Shown piece after piece: positions 56,865-64,000 of a stretch of 64,000 nucleotides of DNA. A model generated the notes under the pieces. It did no database searches. It worked only from the letters and a program-made list of their open reading frames with translations, and was not told the origin of the DNA. How positions within the stretch are numbered: the first letter of the stretch is position 1; the number at the start of each line of letters is the position of its first letter. Both the position numbers and the translations under genes were made by a program. The DNA is from Clostridium sp. LS. GTDB lineage: Bacteria > Bacillota > Clostridia > Clostridiales > Clostridiaceae. Location of the stretch: the NCBI RefSeq assembly GCF_002760435.1, contig NZ_AUUU01000006.1, positions 62,001 through 126,000 of the forward strand, read 5' to 3'.

Positions 56865-57863
56865 TTATTCATAAATTGTTATAACTCCACTTAACATTCC
56901 ACACCAACTACTATAATTAACTTCTTTTGCCTCTTCAGGTGTAAAGTTAATTATATTTTCCCCTTCATGAAGCTCAACCTTAACGTCATATTCTTCAATT
57001 ACTATAGTAGAAGTACATTCGCCCACATATTTTTTATCTACATTTATAATCCATTTAACAGGTATTCCTTTTTTAAATGCCACATTATAAAATTTCTCAT
57101 TTGTAAATTCAGTAATTAATACTTGCTCATCTCCTTTTACTGTTGCAGCAATTGAGTAATTATTTTTTGTCAATAGCTGAGCTGCATCCACTTTAACTCC
57201 CCATAAATTTAATCCTCTATTAACCATAAAAAATCCCATAAATATCAAAACAACTGCGCTTGATTTTAATGCTACTTTTGTAAATTTAACATTTAAAAAA
57301 GTACTAAAATATCCAAACAAGAATAATACAGGTACAGTTCCAATTGAGAATATAAACATTGCCAAAGCACCCTTAATAATACTTGCTGTTGCTAAACTAT
57401 ATATTTGCACAGCCTGCATTGGTCCACATGGAAGCACTCCGCTCATCAATCCGATGAAAAGCATATTTTTATTCTTGCTCTCAAATACTTCACCCGGAAA
57501 AAATTTCTTAAGTGAAAAACTAATTTTTATTTTTTTAAGAATACCTAAAAAATTTAATCCCATTATTACCATTAAGATTCCTGCAACAAAAGGCAAACCA
57601 CCTTTTAATGTTCCTGATAAAGCTACAACTGAACCAACTCCTCCAGCTATCCCTCCAATAACTGTATATGAAATTATTCTACCCGCATTATATAAAAAAG
57701 AGGTTTTTATATTAGCTGCTTTATCATTGTTTATAGATAAACTACCAGATAGAATAAATCCACCACACATACCTATACAGTGAAAGCTTGTCATGATTCC
57801 ATATAAAAATATAACCCAATAGGATGCTGTATTGTTTGTAATTGAGGTAAAATCTATACTCAT
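56865..57863 (-). CDS. SafE/UreH-type membrane protein with C-terminal cupredoxin-like domain
   Basis: 332-residue protein. About six spans of the cytochrome-biogenesis/sulfite-exporter TauE/SafE type with MTSFHCIGMCGGFILSG and GVLPCGPMQAVQIYSLATAS, then a non-membrane domain from about 235. The latter has a beta-rich, cupredoxin-like pattern with Cys (YVGECTSTIVI) and the ending YSSWCGMLSGVITIYE that could bind copper. Such fusions are found next to Cu+ ATPases. Its ATG overlaps the ATPase stop (ATGA). It probably handles copper export or cupro-protein assembly. Confidence 0.8.
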   Translation of the reverse strand: MSIDFTSITNNTASYWVIFLYGIMTSFHCIGMCGGFILSGSLSINNDKAANIKTSFLYNAGRIISYTVIGGIAGGVGSVVALSGTLKGGLPFVAGILMVIMGLNFLGILKKIKISFSLKKFFPGEVFESKNKNMLFIGLMSGVLPCGPMQAVQIYSLATASIIKGALAMFIFSIGTVPVLFLFGYFSTFLNVKFTKVALKSSAVVLIFMGFFMVNRGLNLWGVKVDAAQLLTKNNYSIAATVKGDEQVLITEFTNEKFYNVAFKKGIPVKWIINVDKKYVGECTSTIVIEEYDVKVELHEGENIINFTPEEAKEVNYSSWCGMLSGVITIYE

Positions 57864-60115
57864 ATACATCTCTCCTTTCTGTTCTCCACTTTAAATCTCT
57901 TTAAACTTAGTGAATTTAAAACTACTGAAATCGAACTTAACGCCATACATGCACTGGCTAATTCTGGACTAAGCTTCCCAAAAGCTGCAAATGGTATTCC
58001 AATAGCATTATATACTAGAGCAAAAAACAAATTGCTTCTTATCTTATTCATTGTTTTTTTAGATAAATCTAATGATAGGGGAATCTGTTTTAATTCATTT
58101 CCAACTATTACGATATCGCTGCTTTGAATAGCGACATCTGTTCCTACACCAATAGCAAAAGCAACATCTGCATGTGCCAAAGCTGGAGCATCATTTATTC
58201 CGTCGCCAACCATCCCTACAAATTTATTATTTTTTTTCAATTCTTTTATTATTTCTGCTTTATCTTTCGGTAAAGCTTCATAATATATCTTTGCAATTCC
58301 TATTTTCTTACCAATTCTTTCTGAAACCTCTTTACCATCTCCAGTCACCATTATAATTTCAATTTTTTTATCATTAAGCTTATCGATAATATCCTTTACG
58401 CCTTCTTTTATCTCATCATTCAATGTAATAATTCCTTCAAATTTATTGTCTATGGAAATATAAACTTTAGTAAACTCCACACCAACATTTTGAGTTACAG
58501 GGATTTTGTTTTCCTTCAAGAATGATTTGTTTCCAATAATGACCTCTTTCCCATCAATTATTCCTTTAACCCCTTTTCCAACTATACTTTGAAAATCTAC
58601 AACTTGCTTCAACTTATAACCTCTTTTAATAACAAATTCACTGATTGACTTTCCTAAAGGATGTTCTGACTTATTTTCTAAGCTGCCTGCTAAAGTTAAG
58701 ATATCTTCTTCATCATACTTACTGTTTTCATTTATTTTTATTAATTCTTTTACTTTTGGACTTCCAACAGTTATTGTTCCAGTTTTATCAAATACCATGG
58801 TATTTATTTTATAGGTGTCTTGAAGTCCTTGGCTGCTTCTTATAAGAATTCCATTTTCCGCTCCAACGCCAATCCCAATACAAATTGCTGTTGGAGTTGC
58901 AAGACCTAATGCGCAAGGGCAAGAAACCACCAATACTGCTACGGCAAATAATATTGGCTGTTCGATATAATAACTTGATCCATGGTACACATAAAAATAC
59001 CAAAAGCAAAATGTAGCAATTGATGATAAAAGTACAAATGGAACAAATAATACACTTAGCCTATCCACTAGTTTTTGAATATTTGGTTTTGCACTTTGAG
59101 CCTCTTCAATTAAATGTATTATTGAAGAAAGTACTGTGTCTTCTCCTATTTTTTCTACTTTAAATTGGAAGCTCCCTGTTGTATTTATTGTTCCTCCAAT
59201 GACTTTATCCCCAATTTCTTTATCTACCCAAGTGCTTTCTCCTGTTACCATTGATTCATCGATGACTGCGGTTCCGCTAATGATTGTGCCATCTAATGGA
59301 ATTCTTTCCCCTGGACGAATAATTATTATTTCTCCTACACATATGTCTTCAATTTCTTTTTCTATTTCAAAAGTATCCCTTAAAACTTTAGCTGTCTTAG
59401 GTTGTAATTTAGATAATGCCTCAATACTGCTTAAAGTCCTTTGTTTAGCTAACGCTTCTAAATATTTGCCAAAAATCACAAAGGTTATTATCATTCCTCC
59501 AGCTTCAAAATATAACTGTTTTCCATCAAAACCAGGATGTTTCAGTGAAATATATAAACTATATCCAAAGGTCGCCCCTGTTCCGATCGCCACAAGTAGA
59601 TCCATTCCAGGCATTCTTGAAATAATTGAATATAGCGCATTTTTATAAAAATCAAACCCAATAATAAATTGAACTGGAAAAACTAATATTACCTGCAATC
59701 TCCAGTCATGAATAAAGTATAATTTATATCTTAAAGTTCCAATTATATTAAAAAGTTTAATTGAATAATCAGGATCAAATAATATAGCCAAATTATCAAA
59801 CCAGCATATTATCATTACTATTAAAAGTGGGGAAATCAAAATTAAACTGATAATAACCTTCCACTTGAGTCTTTCTAAATGTTTTTTTGCTTCTGTTCCT
59901 TTTTCATCATCAATAGCAAATCCTAGTGAATCAATGATTCTATCTATCTTATCTTTATTACAAAGATTGTCATCATAAATTATAGTAGCTATCTCTGTGG
60001 CGAAGTTAACAATTACTTCTTTTATTCCAGTAGTCCTTTTTAGTTTGTGCTCTATTTTGTTAGAACATAAAGTACAAGTCATACCGCTTATCTTCACTAA
60101 GATTTTTTTATCCAA
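57860..60115 (-). CDS. copA: P1B-type Cu+-transporting ATPase
   Basis: 751-residue heavy-metal ATPase: one N-terminal HMA domain with GMTCTLCSNK, eight membrane helices, CPC in VVSCPCALGLATP, phosphorylation motif DKTGTIT, SEHPLG, GDGINDAPALAHAD, and C-terminal YN (VYNAIGIPFA) and M-x-x-SS (MALSSISVV), which together mark the P1B-1 Cu+ group. It exports cytosolic Cu+. First gene behind leader E, so copper export is placed under the same control as sulfur acquisition. The substrate is firm by motif, the regulation is inferred. Confidence 0.93.
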   Translation of the reverse strand: MDKKILVKISGMTCTLCSNKIEHKLKRTTGIKEVIVNFATEIATIIYDDNLCNKDKIDRIIDSLGFAIDDEKGTEAKKHLERLKWKVIISLILISPLLIVMIICWFDNLAILFDPDYSIKLFNIIGTLRYKLYFIHDWRLQVILVFPVQFIIGFDFYKNALYSIISRMPGMDLLVAIGTGATFGYSLYISLKHPGFDGKQLYFEAGGMIITFVIFGKYLEALAKQRTLSSIEALSKLQPKTAKVLRDTFEIEKEIEDICVGEIIIIRPGERIPLDGTIISGTAVIDESMVTGESTWVDKEIGDKVIGGTINTTGSFQFKVEKIGEDTVLSSIIHLIEEAQSAKPNIQKLVDRLSVLFVPFVLLSSIATFCFWYFYVYHGSSYYIEQPILFAVAVLVVSCPCALGLATPTAICIGIGVGAENGILIRSSQGLQDTYKINTMVFDKTGTITVGSPKVKELIKINENSKYDEEDILTLAGSLENKSEHPLGKSISEFVIKRGYKLKQVVDFQSIVGKGVKGIIDGKEVIIGNKSFLKENKIPVTQNVGVEFTKVYISIDNKFEGIITLNDEIKEGVKDIIDKLNDKKIEIIMVTGDGKEVSERIGKKIGIAKIYYEALPKDKAEIIKELKKNNKFVGMVGDGINDAPALAHADVAFAIGVGTDVAIQSSDIVIVGNELKQIPLSLDLSKKTMNKIRSNLFFALVYNAIGIPFAAFGKLSPELASACMALSSISVVLNSLSLKRFKVENRKERCI

Positions 60116-60164
60116 TGATTTTTCCCCTTTCTCACTAAATTTTAAATTTAATACATTCCATAAT

Positions 60165-60289
60165 ATAAAAAGAGGATGGATTTCTTTAAATTGAAATCCA
60201 TCCTCTGGTCGACCAGTCAGAATTAAATTTTATCCAGGTATTCTTATATGTTTAATAAGAATTATATTTCTTTTTATTTTCATTGTCAA
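60165..60289 (-). promoter_or_regulatory. Leader E: regulated-looking terminator before copA operon
   Basis: Minus strand: TTGACA (60284-60289), 17 bp, TATAAT (60261-60266); ATTCTTAT and ATAAGAAT (60240-60262) form a 5' stem with TAAACAT in its loop; then CTGACTGGTCGACCAGAGG with the mini-hairpin CTGG-TCGA-CCAG (60205-60216); then a perfect 18-base terminator stem AGAGGATGGATTTC and complement followed by TTTTTA (60165-60206). The clearest copy. Confidence 0.78.
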
Positions 60290-60487
60290 TATATTTTAGC
60301 TAACAAAAATGTTTTTTTATCTAAATTATTTATCATATGTTTATATGCTTTGCTCTTAGCCCATTTTCCACTTTTAATAAATATAAATAATATAATATAG
60401 AAAAAAGACTAACTTATCCCGTGTATATTTTTATGGAATAAATTAGTTTCCAGTTTCTTTAGTGAACTTGTTTAGTATAACTTGGTT

Positions 60488-60907
60488 TTATCTATATATA
60501 TCTACAATCAAACCTTGTATTTCATCTATTGTCGATGCAATATTTATATTTTCTTTTTCTTCAGATAATAGTGAGTTAGTAAGTTCTTCGAGCTTTGAGT
60601 CAATGGTATCAACTGTAATAAAATATTGAGTTTGCCAAAAACTAATATCTTTTTTTGTATCATACATAAACTTTAATATTGACTCTAAATACTCTTTTAT
60701 CATCTTTTTATACATGACCACATCAACATAGGTTTTTGTAGTAACAAGCTTACTTCCTCTTTTTTTTATATCGTCTATCATTTTATTGAGTTGTTCTTCT
60801 GATCTTTTATGTCTTTCTTGGTTAAAATTCCCAGAAAAATCCTTTTTCTCTGAAACTATTTTTCTTTCAGATGTTACGGTCCCTCTTCTTACTCTCCCAA
60901 TCTCCAT
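60488..60907 (-). CDS. YaaR-family protein (DUF327)
   Basis: 139-residue helical protein. ERHKRSEEQLNKMIDDIKKRGSKLVTTKTYVDVVMYKKMIKEYLESIL and KDISFWQTQYFITVDTIDSKLEELTNSLL match the YaaR family of Firmicutes. Function unknown. The ATG at 60907 (MEIGRVRRG) is chosen because the frame extended to 60916 needs a TTG next to its Shine-Dalgarno. Monocistronic. Confidence 0.85.
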   Translation of the reverse strand: MEIGRVRRGTVTSERKIVSEKKDFSGNFNQERHKRSEEQLNKMIDDIKKRGSKLVTTKTYVDVVMYKKMIKEYLESILKFMYDTKKDISFWQTQYFITVDTIDSKLEELTNSLLSEEKENINIASTIDEIQGLIVDIYR

Positions 60908-60916
60908 ATTACTCAA

Positions 60917-61239
60917 TCCTTTCTCAACTTAAGTATACAGAAAATGTATAAAAAACTTATATAATGTAACACATTATATACTAATTATTTTTTCATATAC
61001 TTAGTTAAGTATATCAAATTTCAGCCTTTTTCTCTACTTATATTTATATTCCCACTTATAATTTCTTTTTATTTTGTAATATTACGTTATTGGAACTTGT
61101 GCAAATTTGCTTCTCGATTCATTTGAAATGCTTATTATTATAAATAATGCCTAACTAATAAAAAGTATTATAACTTAGTACTATTTTAATTAATATTTTT
61201 TATGAATTATGCCAAAATTTTTTATCTTCTTAATTTTAG
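60917..61239. other. AT-rich intergenic region
   Basis: No ORF with a ribosome site, no clear hairpin or repeat seen between the divergent YaaR and 61,304 genes, apart from the promoter described at 61,240. Confidence 0.45.
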
Positions 61240-61268
61240 TTGAAAACGAATACTATATATAGTAAAAT
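61240..61268 (+). promoter_or_regulatory. Promoter of the 100-residue protein gene
   Basis: TTGAAA (61240-61245) and TAAAAT (61263-61268) with a 17-bp spacer that contains the perfect palindrome ACTATATATAGT (61252-61263), a possible operator. The gene starts 35 bp downstream after AGGAGG. Confidence 0.5.
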
Positions 61269-61303
61269 TTATTTATACTAAGGGATTTTAGGAGGTAACA
61301 AAT

Positions 61304-61606
61304 ATGATAGTAAGATGTATAGATAATAACCTATGTTCAAGTTTAAGTTTAAATAAGGAATATGTAGTAATAGAAGAGGCTGCTGAGTATTACGTAATAC
61401 TAGATGATTCGAATGAAGAAACAACTTGCAGAAAATCTAGATTTCAAGTTATTGAAGATGGCGATTTAACTAGAAAGGCAAAAGCCACTATTACAGAATT
61501 ATCTTACCAAATAGAAAATGATTTTAAAGACATAAAACACTTTTCAATCAGAAAAAATTCTAAAGGTGAAATTAAAGAAATATCTGTTAAATTTAAATAT
61601 AATTAA
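61304..61606 (+). CDS. Small protein of unknown function
   Basis: 100-residue acidic protein, MIVRCIDNNLCSSLSLNKEYVVIEEAAEYYVILDD, followed by a CRKSRFQVIED segment and a mixed helix-strand C-terminus. The first part looks like an SH3-like small beta barrel (KEYVVIE...YYVILDD...RFQVI). Very good ribosome site (AGGAGGTAACAAAT). I recognise no named family. A long hairpin element lies just downstream. Confidence 0.7.
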   Translation: MIVRCIDNNLCSSLSLNKEYVVIEEAAEYYVILDDSNEETTCRKSRFQVIEDGDLTRKAKATITELSYQIENDFKDIKHFSIRKNSKGEIKEISVKFKYN

Positions 61607-61615
61607 TAACTATTT

Positions 61616-61825
61616 ATGTACACAAATAGAAAGAAAGAGTAGTCTGTTACTCGATTGCTAGAGAATATAGCTGTGGATTTCTACCAGTAGAAGTTGCACC
61701 ATTACTGCATGCCTCAAATATAAAATTTGAACAAGCAGTAATGGAACAACTTCTACTGAAGAAATACCTACAGCTACATTCTCAATGCAACTCTGCGTAA
61801 AAGACTACTCTTTCTTTCTAGTGTA
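61616..61825. repeat. Long imperfect hairpin (about 195 nt)
   Basis: TAGAAAGAAAGAGTAGTCT (61627-61645) pairs with AGACTACTCTTTCTTTCTA (61802-61820). Inside, pairing continues with AGAGAAT/ATTCTC, TAGCTGT/ACAGCTA, AGTAGAAGTTG/CAACTTCTACT and CCATTACTGC/GCAGTAATGG, with small bulges, to a loop near 61711-61733. TACAC/GTGTA extend the base. No long T-run follows. Could be a structured RNA, a MITE or an unusual terminator. Confidence 0.75.
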
Positions 61826-61915
61826 TATAATTATTAAACGATATTATAAAGTCTTCTTGTTCATATTCTATTTTAATAAAATATTTAATATATATATATT
61901 TTTTTATACTTAAAT

Positions 61916-63760
61916 TTAAATTAATAAATTTACATTATATTCCTCAAGCCAAATGTTTACTTGAACTAAATAAGCTATAAGCTGAGGTCCTGTCATTAGC
62001 TGACCATACCATGGTACTTTATATGATTCTCCTCTAGTATCAACTATTTCCTTTACTATCTTTTCATCTATAATATCATGAATTGGAGAAGACTTTTTAT
62101 TTAAAATATCATTCATCATCTTACACACTATATCTGTATAAATAGGATTGTGGGTCTTAGGATATGGACTCTTTTTTCTATATATAATGTCATCTGGGAG
62201 GATACCTTCAAGCGCTGCTCTAAGTAAGCCTTTTTCTCTTCCTTTATATAATTTTATTTCTGCTGGCAGATTAAAGGCGTATTCGACTAACCTTATATCT
62301 GCAAATGGTACTCTCACTTCTAAACTATTACTCATACTAGCTCTATCTTTCCTATTAAGAAGATTAACCATAAACCATTTCAAATTTAGATAAGAGATTT
62401 CTTTCATTCTATAATCCCTTTTACTTTCATTATCAAGATGAGGAACTTTACTTAATGATTTTTCATATTGAGTTTTAACTAGTTCTTCTAACTTCATATT
62501 TTTTAAATCTTTATTTACTATGGCTTTTCTGTCATTAACAAATCTTGCCCACGGAAAAGTGTCTAAATAAAACATTTCATCCCTAGTAAACCATGGATAT
62601 CCTCCAAAGATTTCATCTGCACATTCTCCCGAAAGTCCAACTACGAAATCTTTACGTATTTCTTTGCAAAATAACAGCAATGAAGAATCTATATCTGCCA
62701 TACCTGGCAAGTCTCTTGATATAACAGCATCTCTTAGAGCTAATGCCAAATCCGAATGGTTTATAATTACTTTTTTATGATTACTTCCAATAAATTTGGA
62801 CATAGTATCTGCATAATATGCATCTGATGTTGGCTGAAATAATGATGATTTAAAATACTTATCATTATCTTCATAATCTATAGAATAAGTTGTAAGCTTT
62901 TTGCCTTGTCTATTAAATTCCTTAGCTGCAATAGCTGAAATAGCTGAAGAATCTAATCCACCTGATAAAAATGTACAAAGTGGTACATCACCTACAAGCT
63001 GCCTGTTTATTGCATCTATTAATAATTCTTTTGTATGCGCTATCGCCTCTTCTGCTGTTTCTTTACATTCTACTGCTTTAACTGACCAATACTCCCACCT
63101 TTTTATATTATTATCACCAGAGATCAATAGGCAGTTTGCCGGAGCTACCTCTTCTATATTTTTATAAACAGCACTTCCTGGAATTGTTGCTGGTCCAAGT
63201 CCAAAAATTTCAGTTAATCCTTCTATATCAATTTCTCTTTTAATTCTTGGATTAGCTAAAATGGTTTTTATTTCTGAACCAAAGACAAGAGTATTATTAT
63301 GCATAGTGTAGAATAAAGGCTTAACCCCCATTTGATCTCTAGCTAAGAAGACTTCTTTTTTATCTTCATCAAAAATACCAAACGCAAATATTCCTATTAG
63401 CTTATTAACACATTCTTTCCCCCAGCAGATATATGATGTAAGTAGTACTTCAGTGTCGGAGTAAGAATCAAATGAGAAACCTTGTTTTTTTAATTCTTTT
63501 CTTAAGTCTTCAGTGTTATATAATTCTCCATTGTAAACGAGTGTATATTTTTTTCCTTGAAATACTTTTGTCATAGGCTGTATTCCGCCTTCAGGATCTA
63601 CTACTATTAATCTCCTATGGCCTAGCAATACATTTGGAGAAATATAATATCCCTTAGCATCTGGCCCTCTTTTAGCTAAGGTTTTAATCATATCATTTAA
63701 TATTTCTTTATCTTGAACTATATTTTCCTTAAAGTTTACTAACCCCGCAATTCCACACAT
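61916..63760 (-). CDS. asnB: Asparagine synthetase (glutamine-hydrolysing)
   Basis: 614-residue two-domain enzyme making asparagine from aspartate, glutamine and ATP. N-terminal class II glutaminase with catalytic Cys2 (MCGIAGLVNF), RGPDAKGYY and YNGELYN. C-terminal synthetase with the P-loop FLSGGLDSSAISAI near residue 262, GECADEIFGGYPW and the VRVPFAD region. The length fits the AsnB type of Firmicutes. The start is fixed by Cys2. Monocistronic, with short GTGCG repeats upstream. Confidence 0.96.
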   Translation of the reverse strand: MCGIAGLVNFKENIVQDKEILNDMIKTLAKRGPDAKGYYISPNVLLGHRRLIVVDPEGGIQPMTKVFQGKKYTLVYNGELYNTEDLRKELKKQGFSFDSYSDTEVLLTSYICWGKECVNKLIGIFAFGIFDEDKKEVFLARDQMGVKPLFYTMHNNTLVFGSEIKTILANPRIKREIDIEGLTEIFGLGPATIPGSAVYKNIEEVAPANCLLISGDNNIKRWEYWSVKAVECKETAEEAIAHTKELLIDAINRQLVGDVPLCTFLSGGLDSSAISAIAAKEFNRQGKKLTTYSIDYEDNDKYFKSSLFQPTSDAYYADTMSKFIGSNHKKVIINHSDLALALRDAVISRDLPGMADIDSSLLLFCKEIRKDFVVGLSGECADEIFGGYPWFTRDEMFYLDTFPWARFVNDRKAIVNKDLKNMKLEELVKTQYEKSLSKVPHLDNESKRDYRMKEISYLNLKWFMVNLLNRKDRASMSNSLEVRVPFADIRLVEYAFNLPAEIKLYKGREKGLLRAALEGILPDDIIYRKKSPYPKTHNPIYTDIVCKMMNDILNKKSSPIHDIIDEKIVKEIVDTRGESYKVPWYGQLMTGPQLIAYLVQVNIWLEEYNVNLLI

Positions 63761-63810
63761 TCATTTCACCTTCTAATAGTTTTTATATTATTAAAGTATG
63801 CACATTAGAA

Positions 63811-63923
63811 AAAAGTGCGCTAGCACATTTAAGAACTTTTAATTTAAAAAAAGTGCGCAGCACAATTAGGATCAGTTCACCTATAAAAAGAGCACTAAGT
63901 GCAATTCGGAACATTTAAGCAGA
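63811..63923. repeat. Array of short AAAAGTGCGC-AGCACAA repeats
   Basis: Three degenerate units are visible: AAAAAAGTGCGCTAGCACAT..AAGAAC, AAAAAAAGTGCGCAGCACAATTAGGATC, and AAAAAGAGCACTAAGTGCAATTCGGAAC. Each contains a small hairpin (GTGCGC-AGCAC or GCACTAAGTGC). A related unit, AAAAAAGTGCGAAGCGCAACCAAGAAC, occurs at 18,769-18,795 beside the Rpn-like fragment. Confidence 0.55.
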
Positions 63924-64000
63924 ATTAATAACTTATATGCGTGGCAAATATGAATACTATTTTTCATTTTTCACATACTACCTATATAAGGCACAATCAA

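Noticed and set aside
61616..61825. CRISPR array
   Set aside because: It is one long inverted repeat; there are no regularly spaced direct repeats. No CRISPR array was seen anywhere in the window.

Overview
The window looks like chromosomal DNA of an anaerobic, low-GC Firmicute, most likely Clostridium sensu stricto. The signs are an AT-rich sequence, strong AGGAGG-type ribosome sites, the clostridial fab gene order with FabK instead of FabI, and the proteins themselves. Species is not claimed. Most genes lie on the minus strand.

Layout. 1-5,110: type II fatty-acid synthesis operon, transcribed leftward as MarR/FabT-like regulator, fabH, acpP, fabK, fabD, fabG, fabF (fabF runs off the edge), with a FabT-like operator on its promoter. 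5.2-6.8 kb: a lipoprotein and a TPR protein. 7.0-18.5 kb: purine biosynthesis purL-E-C-F-M-N-H-D, interrupted by hairpin-forming intergenic repeats that sit on stop codons. 18.7-19.45 kb: two gene remnants (Rpn-type nuclease, lysA-like). 19.5-34 kb: a MocR-type regulator, a diguanylate cyclase, a zinc-ribbon protein, a polar amino-acid ABC transporter, EcsC, NAD synthetase, an ankyrin protein, IlvE, an ABC exporter and small unknown proteins. 34-36.5 kb: a NitT/TauT/THI5-like ABC importer.

The most interesting part is 36.7-60.3 kb. It encodes one NifH-like reductase, two NifD/NifK-like pairs, a NifX-like protein, a radical SAM protein, two cysteine synthases, an O-acetylhomoserine sulfhydrylase-like enzyme, NitT/TauT-type uptake components (two permeases and a binding protein without ATPase, plus a complete set with ATPase), a Cu+-type P1B ATPase, a SafE-cupredoxin membrane protein and an exported Cys/His/Met-rich protein. 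Both D-like subunits keep the three P-cluster-type cysteines and a NifD Cys275-like cysteine but lack the NifD His442 equivalent. With the sulfur genes around them, this points to a nitrogenase-like enzyme for sulfur scavenging, in the manner of methylthio-alkane reductase, rather than nitrogen fixation. The assignment is inference.

Five loci in this block carry the same leader design: (in four of five) a consensus promoter with 17-bp spacing and a 5' hairpin built on TAAACATA, then a mini-hairpin of the form TGAC-YRG-N4-CYRG-AGG fused to an intrinsic terminator. No known riboswitch or T-box core was recognised, so this may be an undescribed regulated-terminator RNA that coordinates the regulon. 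One leader precedes a 24-codon ORF, and another a 32-codon ORF that resembles the N-terminus of the D-like subunits.

Beside this block lie a divergent ADP-ribosylglycohydrolase and a small protein with the R, S-x-S and E-x-E signature of mono-ADP-ribosyltransferases. This could be a reversible ADP-ribosylation pair analogous to, but not homologous with, DraT/DraG. The window ends with a YaaR-family protein, a small unknown protein, a roughly 190-nt near-perfect hairpin, asnB and a short-repeat region.
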